DNA of 64,000 bases from Sphingomonas hankookensis (GTDB lineage: Bacteria; Pseudomonadota; Alphaproteobacteria; Sphingomonadales; Sphingomonadaceae), in contig NZ_JAKREV010000002.1 of NCBI RefSeq assembly GCF_022664465.1, positions 186,001-250,000 of the forward strand, written 5' to 3'. Positions 1-8,119 of this stretch are shown here, one piece after another. The position numbers and the translations under genes are program-made. Each line of letters opens with the position of its first letter. Positions within the stretch are counted from its first letter, which is position 1. The notes under the pieces were generated by a model. That model searched no databases, was not told where the DNA came from, and worked only from the letters and a program-made list of their open reading frames with translations.

Positions 1-129
1 TTGCGACGCTTCACCGCCCGACGCGACGACCTGCGCCATGGCCGGCGCGCTACCCAATGCCACGATCAGCGCCAGCCCCGATACCGCGCTGCGCAGCCCC
101 GATCCGCGAATGTCGACGAACGGCGTCAT
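1..129 (-). CDS. N-terminus of an exported protein (cut by window edge)
   Basis: Only the first 43 codons are present, reading leftward out of the window. The start ATG at 129 has a very strong Shine-Dalgarno (AAGGAGGGG) just upstream. The peptide starts MTPFVDIRGSGLRSAVSG, continues with a hydrophobic stretch, and has a probable signal-peptidase site after SAPAMA, so the product is exported. It is divergent from the rhamnogalacturonan lyase operon, and a TonB receptor or another pectinolytic enzyme would fit that place, but nothing beyond the signal peptide is visible and the family cannot be named. Confidence 0.6.
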   Translation of the reverse strand, partial: MTPFVDIRGSGLRSAVSGLALIVALGSAPAMAQVVASGGEASQ

Positions 130-229
130 GCAATCCCCTCCTTAAAAGTCCCTGCACGGCGCGTGGTTGTTCCCCGTAGCCGCAAAATGTCGTGATGCTC
201 GTTACACGGCGTAATACCGAACGACGCCG

Positions 230-257
230 TTGCAAAGCAGAATCTTCGCAATATGAT
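230..257 (+). promoter_or_regulatory. Candidate sigma70 promoter of the rhamnogalacturonan operon
   Basis: TTGCAA (230-235) and TATGAT (252-257) are separated by 16 bases and lie about 45 bases before the chosen start of the PL11 lyase. The region is markedly AT-richer than its surroundings. A palindromic operator-like site follows directly, over the expected transcription start. Confidence 0.5.
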
Positions 258-262
258 ATATG

Positions 263-280
263 TGTTCACATGTTGGAACA
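263..280. promoter_or_regulatory. Operator-like palindrome A (pectin/rhamnose regulon candidate)
   Basis: TGTTC and GAACA are inverted around 8 bases (TGTTCACATGTTGGAACA). The site sits where transcription of the PL11 operon should begin, a typical repressor position. Its right half (CACATG then TTGGAAC) resembles the sites before rhaM (3427-3443) and beside rhmD (51191-51214), which suggests one regulator. The function is inferred from position and similarity only. Confidence 0.5.
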
Positions 281-302
281 TTATACAGTGATTGGACAGA
301 CG

Positions 303-2177
303 ATGCGGCGAAGCTACAGGGCGGCACTGGCGATCGGGATGGCAGCGATCGCGGTCGGCGCGGCGCCTAAACCGACCCGTCAATACGAACGACTCGACCG
401 CGGGCTGGTCGCCGTGCCGGCGGCAGGCGGTGGCAATCACGTCAGCTGGCGGCTGCTGGCCGACGACCGGCGCGGCACTGCCTTTCGCCTGCTGCGCGAC
501 GGACAGGTCGTCGCGAAACGGGTTAGCGGCGCATCGAGCTTCCACGATCGCAGCGGCACCAGCACCGCGCGCTACCGCCTCGAAACGATCGGCGGACGCG
601 AAGCCCTGAGCGAGGCAACGACCTGGGCCAGGGGCTATCTGCCGATCCCGCTCGACCGCCCTGCCGACCGGGTGACGCCGGCGGGCGAGCGCTATTCCTA
701 CACCGCCAACGATGCGAGCGTCGGCGACCTCGACGGCGACGGCCGGTACGAGATCATCCTGAAATGGGACCCGACCATTTCGAAGGACAATGCGTTCGGC
801 GGCTATAGCGGGGAAACGCTGCTCGACGCCTATACGCTGGATGGCAAGCGGCTGTGGCGGATCGACCTTGGCCGCAACATCCGTTCGGGCGCCCACTACA
901 GCCAGTTCATGGTCTATGACTTCGACGGCGACGGCAAGGCGGAGATCATGGTCAAGACCGCCGACGGCACCATCGACGGCACCGGCCGCGTGCTGGGCGA
1001 TCCACAAGCCGACTGGCGGGCGAAGGGCGGCGAACTGCCGCAGGCTGACCGCACCGGGGCCGCCACCCTGCCCGACGGGCGCAAGGTCGCGCGGGTACAG
1101 GGACGCATCCTCAGCGGCCCGGAATATATCACCGTGTTCGAAGGCGCGACCGGACGCGCACTGGCCACCGCCCCCTATGCCCCGCCCCGCGGCAGCGATA
1201 CGCCCGAAGGGTTGGCGGCGCTGTGGGGCGATGGCTATGGCAACCGTTCGGACCGGTTCCTTGCCGGGGTCGCCTATCTCGACGGGAAGCGGCCGAGCGG
1301 CGTGTTCGGGCGCGGCTATTATGCGCGCTCGACCATCGCCGCTTGGGACTGGCGCGACGGCAGGCTGACGCAGCGCTGGCTGTTCGACAGCGCCGCACCC
1401 GGCAACGCGAAGTTCGGCGGACAGGGCAACCACAACCTCTCGGTCGCCGATGTCGATGGCGATGGCCGTGACGAGATCGTCTATGGATCGATGGCGATCG
1501 ACGACGACGGCACGGGGTTGTGGAGTGCGGGCCTCGGCCATGGCGACACGATGCATCTGGGCGACCTCGACCCGACGCGGCCCGGGCTGGAAAAGTTCGG
1601 CGTGCATGAGGAAGTGCCGCGCAATGGCGGGATCGGGTCGGCGATGCTCGACGCGCGCACCGGCAAGATCCTGTGGACCACCCCCGCGACCAAGGACACC
1701 GGGCGCGGCCTGTCGGCCGATATCGACCCGCGCTATCCCGGTGACGAGAACTGGAACTCCAGCACGCCGTACCTCTATTCGGCGCAGGGCAAGGTCATTC
1801 CCGGCCCCAAGCCGAAGGTCGCCAATTTCGCTATCTGGTGGGACGGCGACCCTTTACGCGAACTGCTCGATCGCAACCGCATCACCAAATGGGACTGGCG
1901 CACCGGTACCGAGACGCCGCTGCTGGTCGCCGAAGGCGCCACGTCGAACAACGGGACCAAGGCGACGCCCGCGCTATCGGCCGATATCCTCGGCGACTGG
2001 CGCGAGGAACTGATCCTGCGCAGCGACGACAGCAGCGAACTGCGCATCTATGCCACCCCCTTCCCCACCACCATCCGGCGGGTCACTTTGATGCACGATC
2101 CGGTCTATCGGCTGGGGGTCGCGTGGCAGAACACGGCCTACAACCAGCCGCCACACGCGCTGGTCGTGCCGAAGTGA
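303..2177 (+). CDS. Rhamnogalacturonan lyase, polysaccharide lyase family 11
   Basis: This secreted endo- or exolyase cleaves the rhamnose-galacturonate backbone of rhamnogalacturonan I by beta-elimination. The 624-residue product begins MRRSYRAALAIGMAAIAVG, a signal peptide, and then has the PL11 hallmark YERLDRGLVAVPA followed by GGGNHVSWRLL. Three DxDGDG segments (GDLDGDGRYEI, YDFDGDGKAEI, ADVDGDGRDEI) fit the calcium-binding beta-propeller of this family. The start at 303 places the signal peptide at the N-terminus; an in-frame start at 192 would add a non-signal extension reaching back across the promoter. It is the first gene of the operon, and its TGA overlaps the GTG of the next gene. 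Confidence 0.93.
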   Translation: MRRSYRAALAIGMAAIAVGAAPKPTRQYERLDRGLVAVPAAGGGNHVSWRLLADDRRGTAFRLLRDGQVVAKRVSGASSFHDRSGTSTARYRLETIGGREALSEATTWARGYLPIPLDRPADRVTPAGERYSYTANDASVGDLDGDGRYEIILKWDPTISKDNAFGGYSGETLLDAYTLDGKRLWRIDLGRNIRSGAHYSQFMVYDFDGDGKAEIMVKTADGTIDGTGRVLGDPQADWRAKGGELPQADRTGAATLPDGRKVARVQGRILSGPEYITVFEGATGRALATAPYAPPRGSDTPEGLAALWGDGYGNRSDRFLAGVAYLDGKRPSGVFGRGYYARSTIAAWDWRDGRLTQRWLFDSAAPGNAKFGGQGNHNLSVADVDGDGRDEIVYGSMAIDDDGTGLWSAGLGHGDTMHLGDLDPTRPGLEKFGVHEEVPRNGGIGSAMLDARTGKILWTTPATKDTGRGLSADIDPRYPGDENWNSSTPYLYSAQGKVIPGPKPKVANFAIWWDGDPLRELLDRNRITKWDWRTGTETPLLVAEGATSNNGTKATPALSADILGDWREELILRSDDSSELRIYATPFPTTIRRVTLMHDPVYRLGVAWQNTAYNQPPHALVVPK

Positions 2178-3373
2178 TCGCGGCGATCGCGCTGCTGCTC
2201 GCCGGGCCGACCGCCCCGACGACCTATCGGCTCGACGATGCCCCACCGGCCGCGAGCGAGACGCCGGTGGCGAGCGATCGCTCTTATCGGGGCGACTATG
2301 GCTATGAACCGGGTGGCGGGCGCCGTTTCTCGGTCGCGCTGCCCGAAGGCAATTGGCGCGTGACGGTGACGTTGGGCGGCAAGCGGCCGGCATCGACGAC
2401 GATCAAGGCGGAGGCACGCCGGCTGATGCTCGATCGGGTCGCGACCCGCGCCGGGCAGCGGATGACGCGCAGCTTCGTCGTAAACACACGGACACCCGCG
2501 CTCGCGCCGCCGCCAGCGGGTGCGCCGGGCGGCACGGCGGTACGGCTGAAGCCTGCCGAGCTCGCCAGCGCGACCTGGGACGACCGACTGACGCTGGAAC
2601 TGCTCGGCGACGCTGCGGTCACCTCGATCCGCATCGAACCCGCGCAGGTGCCGACGCTGTATCTGGTCGGCGATTCGACCGTCACCGATCAGCCATCGGA
2701 ACCCGCCGCCAGTTGGGGGCAGATGCTGCCGGCGATGCTCGGCGATGACGTCGCGGTCGCCAACCATGCCGAATCGGGGGAGACGCTGAAGTCGTTCCTG
2801 ACTGGCCTGCGCCTCGACAAGGTGCTGTCGACGCTGCGGCCGGGCGACTGGCTGTTCATCCAGTTCGGCCATAACGACCAGAAACGACAATGGGCGCAGA
2901 CCTATGTCGACGCCGCGACCACCTATCGCAGCTATCTCAAGACCTACATTGCCGAGGCACGGCGGCGCGGTGCCCGGCCGGTGCTGGTGACCAGTCCGGA
3001 GCGACGCAATTTCGACGCGAACGGGCGGATCGAGCGCACGCTCGGCGACTATCCCCCCGCCGTCCGCGCGGTGGCGGCGGAGGAAGCGGTGCCGCTGATC
3101 GACCTCAACGGCGCCAGCGTCACGCTGTACGAAGCACTTGGCCCGACCGTCAGTCCGCAGGCGTTCAACGACGGTGGCAAGGACCGCACACACCACAATA
3201 ATTATGGGGCGTGGCTGCTGGCGCGCGCGGTCGCGCAGGGCATGCGGGCAATTCCCGAACTGGCACCGGCGGTGACCGCAGCACCGTTCGATCCTGCCCA
3301 CCCGCCGCCGCCCGCCGCCGTAGCGATCTTGCCCAGCAGCCTGCGCAGCGCGGTGCGGCCGGACGGGAATTGA
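2174..3373 (+). CDS. Rhamnogalacturonan acetylesterase (CE12, SGNH hydrolase) with N-terminal beta-sandwich
   Basis: It removes acetyl groups from rhamnogalacturonan so that lyases can act. Translation starts at a GTG overlapping the PL11 stop (GTGA) and opens with a short signal peptide (IAAIALLLAG). Residues about 20-155 form a beta-rich domain like the carbohydrate-binding module found in front of CE12 catalytic domains. The SGNH domain follows: block I TLYLVGDSTVTDQ near residue 166 with the nucleophilic Ser, block III FGHNDQKRQW, and the catalytic His in the DRTHHNNYGAW stretch. At 399 residues it is longer than the plain CE12 enzyme encoded at 52937. Confidence 0.88.
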   Translation: MIAAIALLLAGPTAPTTYRLDDAPPAASETPVASDRSYRGDYGYEPGGGRRFSVALPEGNWRVTVTLGGKRPASTTIKAEARRLMLDRVATRAGQRMTRSFVVNTRTPALAPPPAGAPGGTAVRLKPAELASATWDDRLTLELLGDAAVTSIRIEPAQVPTLYLVGDSTVTDQPSEPAASWGQMLPAMLGDDVAVANHAESGETLKSFLTGLRLDKVLSTLRPGDWLFIQFGHNDQKRQWAQTYVDAATTYRSYLKTYIAEARRRGARPVLVTSPERRNFDANGRIERTLGDYPPAVRAVAAEEAVPLIDLNGASVTLYEALGPTVSPQAFNDGGKDRTHHNNYGAWLLARAVAQGMRAIPELAPAVTAAPFDPAHPPPPAAVAILPSSLRSAVRPDGN

Positions 3374-3387
3374 ATGCCGTCTCCGCG

Positions 3388-3416
3388 TTGACGCGATCGT
3401 CGCGTCGTTCTATTAT
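3388..3416 (+). promoter_or_regulatory. Near-consensus sigma70 promoter inside the pectin operon
   Basis: TTGACG (3388-3393) and TATTAT (3411-3416) are 17 bases apart, which is close to consensus. Transcription would start near 3423, ahead of rhaM and its downstream galactosidase and GH105 genes. The spacer holds the self-complementary stretch CGATCG. This makes rhaM-GH35-GH105 a likely separately inducible sub-operon. Confidence 0.6.
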
Positions 3417-3426
3417 TTGAATACGA

Positions 3427-3443
3427 CGTCCACATGATGGACG
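3427..3443. promoter_or_regulatory. Operator-like palindrome B before rhaM
   Basis: CGTCC and GGACG are perfectly inverted around ACATGAT. The site lies just downstream of the predicted transcription start and upstream of the ribosome binding site GGGAGG, so a bound protein would block early elongation. Twelve bases (CCACATGATGGA) are identical, on the opposite strand, to a site at 51193-51204 between rhmD and the IclR gene. Confidence 0.55.
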
Positions 3444-3458
3444 ACATGGGAGGGATCG

Positions 3459-3773
3459 ATGGCGCGCCACGCGTTTCGGATGCAGTTGAAGCCGGGCATG
3501 GCCGCCGAGTATCGCGCGCGCCACGACGCGATCTGGCCCGAACTGTCGGCGCTGCTGCGCGGGGCGGGGATTTCCGACTATTGGATCTTCCTCGACGAAG
3601 AGACTGGTGCGCTGTTCGCGACGCTGGAACTGGCCCAGGTGAATCAGCGCGATGCGCTGCCCGGTCATCCGGTCATGCAGCGCTGGTGGGAATCGATGGC
3701 GCCGCTGATGGAGACGCAGGCGGATAACCGGCCGCTCGAATGGTCGCTCACGCCCATGTTCCACATGGCATGA
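3459..3773 (+). CDS. rhaM: L-rhamnose mutarotase
   Basis: It interconverts the alpha and beta anomers of L-rhamnose, speeding supply of the anomer used by L-rhamnose dehydrogenase. The 104-residue length is typical. The residues known to matter in the E. coli enzyme are at the same numbers here: Tyr18 and His22 in EYRARHDAIWPEL and Tyr41 in GISDYWIF; the C-terminal PLEWSLTPMFHM also fits. It has its own promoter and operator-like site, and a ribosome binding site GGGAGG. Its stop codon overlaps the start of the galactosidase gene (ATGA). The rhamnose dehydrogenase it would serve is encoded about 49 kb away at 52176. Confidence 0.95.
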   Translation: MARHAFRMQLKPGMAAEYRARHDAIWPELSALLRGAGISDYWIFLDEETGALFATLELAQVNQRDALPGHPVMQRWWESMAPLMETQADNRPLEWSLTPMFHMA

Positions 3774-6757
3774 CCGGCATGCTGCGTAGCTTGCTCCTCG
3801 CCGCGACCGCGCTGGCCGCGACGCCGGCGCTTGCCCAGACCGCCAAGCCGACCGCTAATCTGAACGCGCCGGCAAGGCAGTTCGGCCGCGTGTCCTATGA
3901 CGCGCGCTCGCTGATGATCGATGGCAAGCGGCTGACCATCTGGTCGGCCGAGGTTCATGCGTTCCGCCTGCCCAGCCCCGATTTGTGGCGCGACGTGTTG
4001 CAGAAGATGAAGGCCAGCGGGTTCAATACCGTCGCCTTCTATTTCGACTGGGGGTTCCACAGCCCCAAGCGCGGGGTGTACGACTTCAAGGGCATTCGCG
4101 ACATCGACCGGCTGCTCGACATGGCGGCGGAGGAAGGGCTGTACGTCATCACCCGCGCCGGGCCGTATGTGAATGCGGAGCTGACGCGCGGCGGCTTTCC
4201 CGGGTGGTTGCAGAACCAGCGGGCGCGGGCGCGGACCGACGACCCTGACTATCTCGCCGCCGCGGATGAGTGGCTGAGCCAGATCAACCCGATCATCGCG
4301 CGTCACCAGATCAATAGCGGCAAGGGTACGGTGATCCTGCACCAGATCGAGAACGAGCTGGCGCTGACCACCCCGGCGCAGGGGCGGTACATGGACCATC
4401 TCTATGCCAAGGCGCGGGCGGACGGAATCACCGTGCCGCTGTTCCACAACGATCAAGGACGCAACGGATATTGGGTCCCGCGCGGGTCGAACGTGGCGAA
4501 GACGGTCGAGGGATCGCCCGACTTATATGCATTCGACGGCTATCCCGGCGGTACCTGCACCGTCGGTGGCAAGTTGACGCGCGGGTCGGCCGCGCCCGAC
4601 TGGGGCTTCTATGGCTCCGGCGGGGCGAAGGGCGGCGCATCGGCCAGCCCGAACACCCCCGGTTTCGCGGCAGAGTTCGGCGGCGGCTGGTTCGATTATT
4701 GGGGATCGAACGGGGGCTACGAATGCAATGCGCGCCAGCGCGGCAAGCGGTTCCAGCGGGTGTTCTATGGCACCAACCTCGCCAACGGTATCGCCATCCA
4801 GAGCTTCTATATGGGGTTCGGCGGCACCAGCTGGGGCTGGTTGCCGGCACCGGTGGTGTTCACCAGCTATGATTACGGCGCGGCGTTCAGCGAGACGCGC
4901 GAAGTGCGCGAGAAGGCCGAGGAGCTGAAAGCTCTGGCTGGCATGATCGCAGCAGTGCCCGATCTGGCAGGGATGGTGCCGGCGGGGCCGGTCACGGTCT
5001 CCTCGCCGAACATCCAAGTCTATCACAACAAGTCGCCTGAGACCGATGCGCGCTTCCTGCTCGTGACGCATAATCCGTCGAACAAGGCGACCGACGACCG
5101 TTTCACCATCACCGCCGACCTGCCCGACGGGCGCTATGCGTTCCCCGAAATGCGGCTGAACGGGTTCGATGCGAAGTGGTTGATCGCGGGCGTGAACCTC
5201 GGTGGGCAGCGGCTGGTCTATGCGACATCGGAGTTGCAGTCGCATGTGAAGATCGACGGCGGCGACGTGCTGCTGCTGTACGGACGGGCGCAGGAGAGCG
5301 GCACGACGGTGCTGCGCTATGCGAGCGCGCCGACGGTGCGCGTCATCGCCGGCGACGTGCGGTCGGCGTTCGATGCGGCGAAGGGCGATCTGCGCCTCGA
5401 TTATACCCATGGGGCATTGGCGCGGGTGCAGGTGTCGGGCGGCGGACGGCCACCGCTGACGCTGCTGATCGGCGACGAGGCCGAGGTCGCGAAATTCTGG
5501 AAATCGGGCGACGTGCTGGTGCGCGGGCCGGCGCTGGTGCGCTCGGCCAAGGGTGGCGCGACGCTGGCGCTGACCGGCGATATCAGGGAGGCGACGCCGC
5601 TGGAAATCTGGGCACCGAAGCGGGTCCGGTCGGTGACGTGGAACGGGCAACGCGTCGCGATCGCGACCGGCAGCGCGGGCAGCATCGTCGCGCGCACAGC
5701 GCTGGCGGGGCCGGCGGCGGTCGCCCTGCCGGTGCTGGCCGACTGGCGGATGGCGCCGGGGACGCCCGAGGCGGAGGCCGCGTTCGACGACAGCAAGTGG
5801 CAGGCGATCGACAACCGCGCCTATGCGAGCATCACCGCCCGCCCCGATGGGCAACCCAACATGCTGATGGACGCGTACGGCTTTCACGAAGGCGACGTGT
5901 GGTATCGCGGGCGCTTCACCGGCACGCCGGATGCGCAGCGGCTGCGGCTCTATTACGGCGCCGGCGGGTCGGGGATGGTGCAGGTGTTCCTCGACGGAAA
6001 GCTGATCGGGCAGGACGAACTGCCCGGCGGGCTGCCGCGACCGATCACGACAGGGGCAGCAACGATCGCGCTGCCCGACGCCGCGCGGGCGCCGGGCGAG
6101 CATGTGCTGTCGGTGATGTTGCGCAACAACGGCCATAACTGGGATCTGGACGCCGACGATTTCCACAAGGAAGCGCGCGGACTGGTATCGGCGTCCGTCG
6201 AGAAGCAGGCCGGGCAGTCGTTCGCGATCCCCGTTGCGTGGAAAATCCAGGGACGGCAGGGTGGCGAGGATATCGTCGATCCGGTCCGTGGCGTTCCCAA
6301 TAATGGCGGACAATATGGCGAGCGGATGGGCTGGCACCTGCCCGGGTTCGACGATGCGCACTGGGCGAAGATTTCCTTGCCGGCGACGACTGCGCCTGCC
6401 GGCACCAGCTGGTACCGGACCAGCTTCGACCTGAACGTGCCGAAGGGGCAGGATGCGACGATCGGCGTGTCGTTCGGCGATACCGCCGTCCCGCGCTCGC
6501 CGGTCGATTACCGGGTGCTCGTGTTCGTCAATGGCTGGCACATGGGACAGTTCATCGCCCATGTCGGGCCGCAGCGGACCTTCGTGATCCCTGAGGGCAT
6601 CCTCAACCATCGCGGCCGCAACGTCCTGTCGCTGGCGGTGACCAGCGATGGCATGCCCGGCAATGCGCTGGAGGCCGTCCGGCTGGTGACGTTGCGCAAC
6701 GTGCGCGGCGGGGTGCCGGTGCGGATGGTAGATGCGCCGGCGGTGCTGGCGAAGTGA
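3770..6757 (+). CDS. Secreted beta-galactosidase, GH35-type
   Basis: This 995-residue exported glycosidase probably trims galactose or galactan side chains of rhamnogalacturonan I. The signal peptide MTGMLRSLLLAATALAATP ends near ALAQ. The (beta/alpha)8 domain has the GH35 start (MIDGKRLTIWSAEVHAFRLP), the block GPYVNAELTRGGFPGWL, and HQIENE, in which the final Glu fits the acid/base catalyst. Several beta-sandwich domains fill the second half, including galactose-binding-like regions (WYRGRFTGTPDAQRLRLYYG). The start at 3770 overlaps the rhaM stop; an upstream in-frame start at 3740 would spoil the signal peptide. Specificity within RG-I side chains is inferred from context. Confidence 0.85.
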   Translation: MTGMLRSLLLAATALAATPALAQTAKPTANLNAPARQFGRVSYDARSLMIDGKRLTIWSAEVHAFRLPSPDLWRDVLQKMKASGFNTVAFYFDWGFHSPKRGVYDFKGIRDIDRLLDMAAEEGLYVITRAGPYVNAELTRGGFPGWLQNQRARARTDDPDYLAAADEWLSQINPIIARHQINSGKGTVILHQIENELALTTPAQGRYMDHLYAKARADGITVPLFHNDQGRNGYWVPRGSNVAKTVEGSPDLYAFDGYPGGTCTVGGKLTRGSAAPDWGFYGSGGAKGGASASPNTPGFAAEFGGGWFDYWGSNGGYECNARQRGKRFQRVFYGTNLANGIAIQSFYMGFGGTSWGWLPAPVVFTSYDYGAAFSETREVREKAEELKALAGMIAAVPDLAGMVPAGPVTVSSPNIQVYHNKSPETDARFLLVTHNPSNKATDDRFTITADLPDGRYAFPEMRLNGFDAKWLIAGVNLGGQRLVYATSELQSHVKIDGGDVLLLYGRAQESGTTVLRYASAPTVRVIAGDVRSAFDAAKGDLRLDYTHGALARVQVSGGGRPPLTLLIGDEAEVAKFWKSGDVLVRGPALVRSAKGGATLALTGDIREATPLEIWAPKRVRSVTWNGQRVAIATGSAGSIVARTALAGPAAVALPVLADWRMAPGTPEAEAAFDDSKWQAIDNRAYASITARPDGQPNMLMDAYGFHEGDVWYRGRFTGTPDAQRLRLYYGAGGSGMVQVFLDGKLIGQDELPGGLPRPITTGAATIALPDAARAPGEHVLSVMLRNNGHNWDLDADDFHKEARGLVSASVEKQAGQSFAIPVAWKIQGRQGGEDIVDPVRGVPNNGGQYGERMGWHLPGFDDAHWAKISLPATTAPAGTSWYRTSFDLNVPKGQDATIGVSFGDTAVPRSPVDYRVLVFVNGWHMGQFIAHVGPQRTFVIPEGILNHRGRNVLSLAVTSDGMPGNALEAVRLVTLRNVRGGVPVRMVDAPAVLAK

Positions 6758-6832
6758 TCCCGCCGCCCGTTCCGCACCCCCGCACACACATCCAGATCTT
6801 TACCGAAACAAACCCATCCTACCGGAGCAATC

Positions 6833-7945
6833 ATGGCCGCGCTGACCCACGACATTCCCCGCCAAGAGGTGACCGATGCCATCGCGCTGCTGATGGACAA
6901 TCTGGTGAACATCAAGGACGAGACGGGCGAGTTCCTGCTCCACCTCGATGACGGGCGGATCATCGACACCAAGGGCTGGGCCGGGTGGGAATGGACGCAT
7001 GGCGTCGGCCTGTTCGGCATGTGGCGCTATTACGAACAGACCGGCGACAAGGCGGCGCTGGCGATCATCAAGCAATGGTTCGAGGACCGCTTCGCCGAAG
7101 GTACGCCAACCAAGAACATCAACACCGTCGCGCCGTTCATCACGCTGGCGTACCTTTACGAGCATGAGCCGGACCCGCGCTACATCCCGTATCTGGATAC
7201 GTGGGCGGAATGGCTGATGGCGCCCGATGGCCTGCCCAAGACCGAAGAGGGCGGGTTCCAGCACATCGTCTACAATGACGAGAATCCGGGCGAGATGTGG
7301 GACGATACGCTGATGATGAGCGTGTTGCCGCTGGCCAAGATCGGGCTGCTGCTGAACCGTCCGCATTATGTCGAGGAGGCGAAGCGCCAATTCCTCGTCC
7401 ATATCAAGTATCTGTTCGACAAGAAGACGGGCCTGTGGTTCCACGGATGGGATTTCAACGGGCGGCATAATTTCGCCGAGGCACTGTGGGCGCGGGGCAA
7501 TTGCTGGGTCACGATCGCGATCCCCGAGATCATCGAGATTCTTGATCTGCCGGTCGGCGACGCGTTCCGGATGTTCCTGATCAACACGCTGGCGGCGCAG
7601 GTGAAGACGCTGGCCGAGACGCAGGACGAGAGCGGGTTGTGGCATACGCTGATCGTCGATCCGACCAGCTATCTGGAAGCGTCGGCGGCGGCCGGGTTCG
7701 CGTACGGCATTCTGAAGGCAGTGCGAAAGGGCTATCTGCCGCGGCATTACGAAGCGGTCGGGATCAAGGCGGTGCGCGGCGTGCTGGCCAATATCGATGA
7801 GGCCGGCGAGTTGAAGCAGGTGAGCTTCGGGACCGCGATGGGCGATACGCAGCAATTCTACAAGGATATCGCGCTGACCTCGATGCCGTACGGGCAGAGC
7901 TTGGCGGTGTGTGCGCTCGCGGAGTTTTTGCGGACGTATATTTGA
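6833..7945 (+). CDS. Unsaturated rhamnogalacturonyl hydrolase, GH105 (YteR/YesR type)
   Basis: It hydrates and releases the 4,5-unsaturated galacturonyl residue from lyase products, freeing L-rhamnose. The 370-residue protein has no signal peptide, so it should act in the cytoplasm. Visible family features are the alpha/alpha-barrel repeats, GWAGWEWTHGVGLFG near residue 45, and MWDDTLMMSVLPLAKIG near residue 155, which holds the catalytic Asp of GH105. It is preceded by GGAG and a 75-base gap after the galactosidase. It links the extracellular lyase step to the rhamnose catabolic genes at 47243-52940. Confidence 0.93.
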   Translation: MAALTHDIPRQEVTDAIALLMDNLVNIKDETGEFLLHLDDGRIIDTKGWAGWEWTHGVGLFGMWRYYEQTGDKAALAIIKQWFEDRFAEGTPTKNINTVAPFITLAYLYEHEPDPRYIPYLDTWAEWLMAPDGLPKTEEGGFQHIVYNDENPGEMWDDTLMMSVLPLAKIGLLLNRPHYVEEAKRQFLVHIKYLFDKKTGLWFHGWDFNGRHNFAEALWARGNCWVTIAIPEIIEILDLPVGDAFRMFLINTLAAQVKTLAETQDESGLWHTLIVDPTSYLEASAAAGFAYGILKAVRKGYLPRHYEAVGIKAVRGVLANIDEAGELKQVSFGTAMGDTQQFYKDIALTSMPYGQSLAVCALAEFLRTYI

Positions 7946-7967
7946 GGGTCGTTGCCGACCGATAGCC

Positions 7968-8043
7968 TACCCCTGCGAAGGCGGGGGTCCAGGGCACGGG
8001 CGGTGCACTGCTTGGCTCTGGATCCCAGCCTGCGCGGGGATAC
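7968..8043. repeat. Palindromic intergenic repeat, type GGGGGTCCA
   Basis: An imperfect inverted repeat with outer arms TACCCCTGCG and CGCGGGGATA and inner arms GGTCCAGGGC and GCTCTGGATCC, separated by a short centre. A related copy is at 21561-21634. It lies after the last gene of the pectin operon and looks like one of the dispersed non-coding palindromes common in sphingomonad genomes. Confidence 0.6.
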
Positions 8044-8074
8044 GTCTTGCGAGCGAGCGAAACCCTACAAACGA

Positions 8075-8107
8075 CGTACCCCGGCGAAGGCCGGGGTACG
8101 GTTTTAC
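8075..8107. terminator. Hairpin between GH105 and alaS (probable bidirectional terminator)
   Basis: CGTACCCCGGC and GCCGGGGTACG form a perfect 11-bp stem around the loop GAAG, followed on the plus strand by GTTTTACTT. It sits between two convergent genes. The same GTACCCCGGC...GCCGGGGTAC module recurs at 12623-12652, so this is both a repeat family member and a plausible terminator. Confidence 0.6.
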
Positions 8108-8119
8108 TTGGGGTCAGCG

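Noticed and set aside
4523..6787. A 750-codon minus-strand frame opposite the GH35 gene
   Set aside because: The GH35 gene has catalytic motifs and a signal peptide; the opposite frame has none and matches the third-position G+C shadow pattern.
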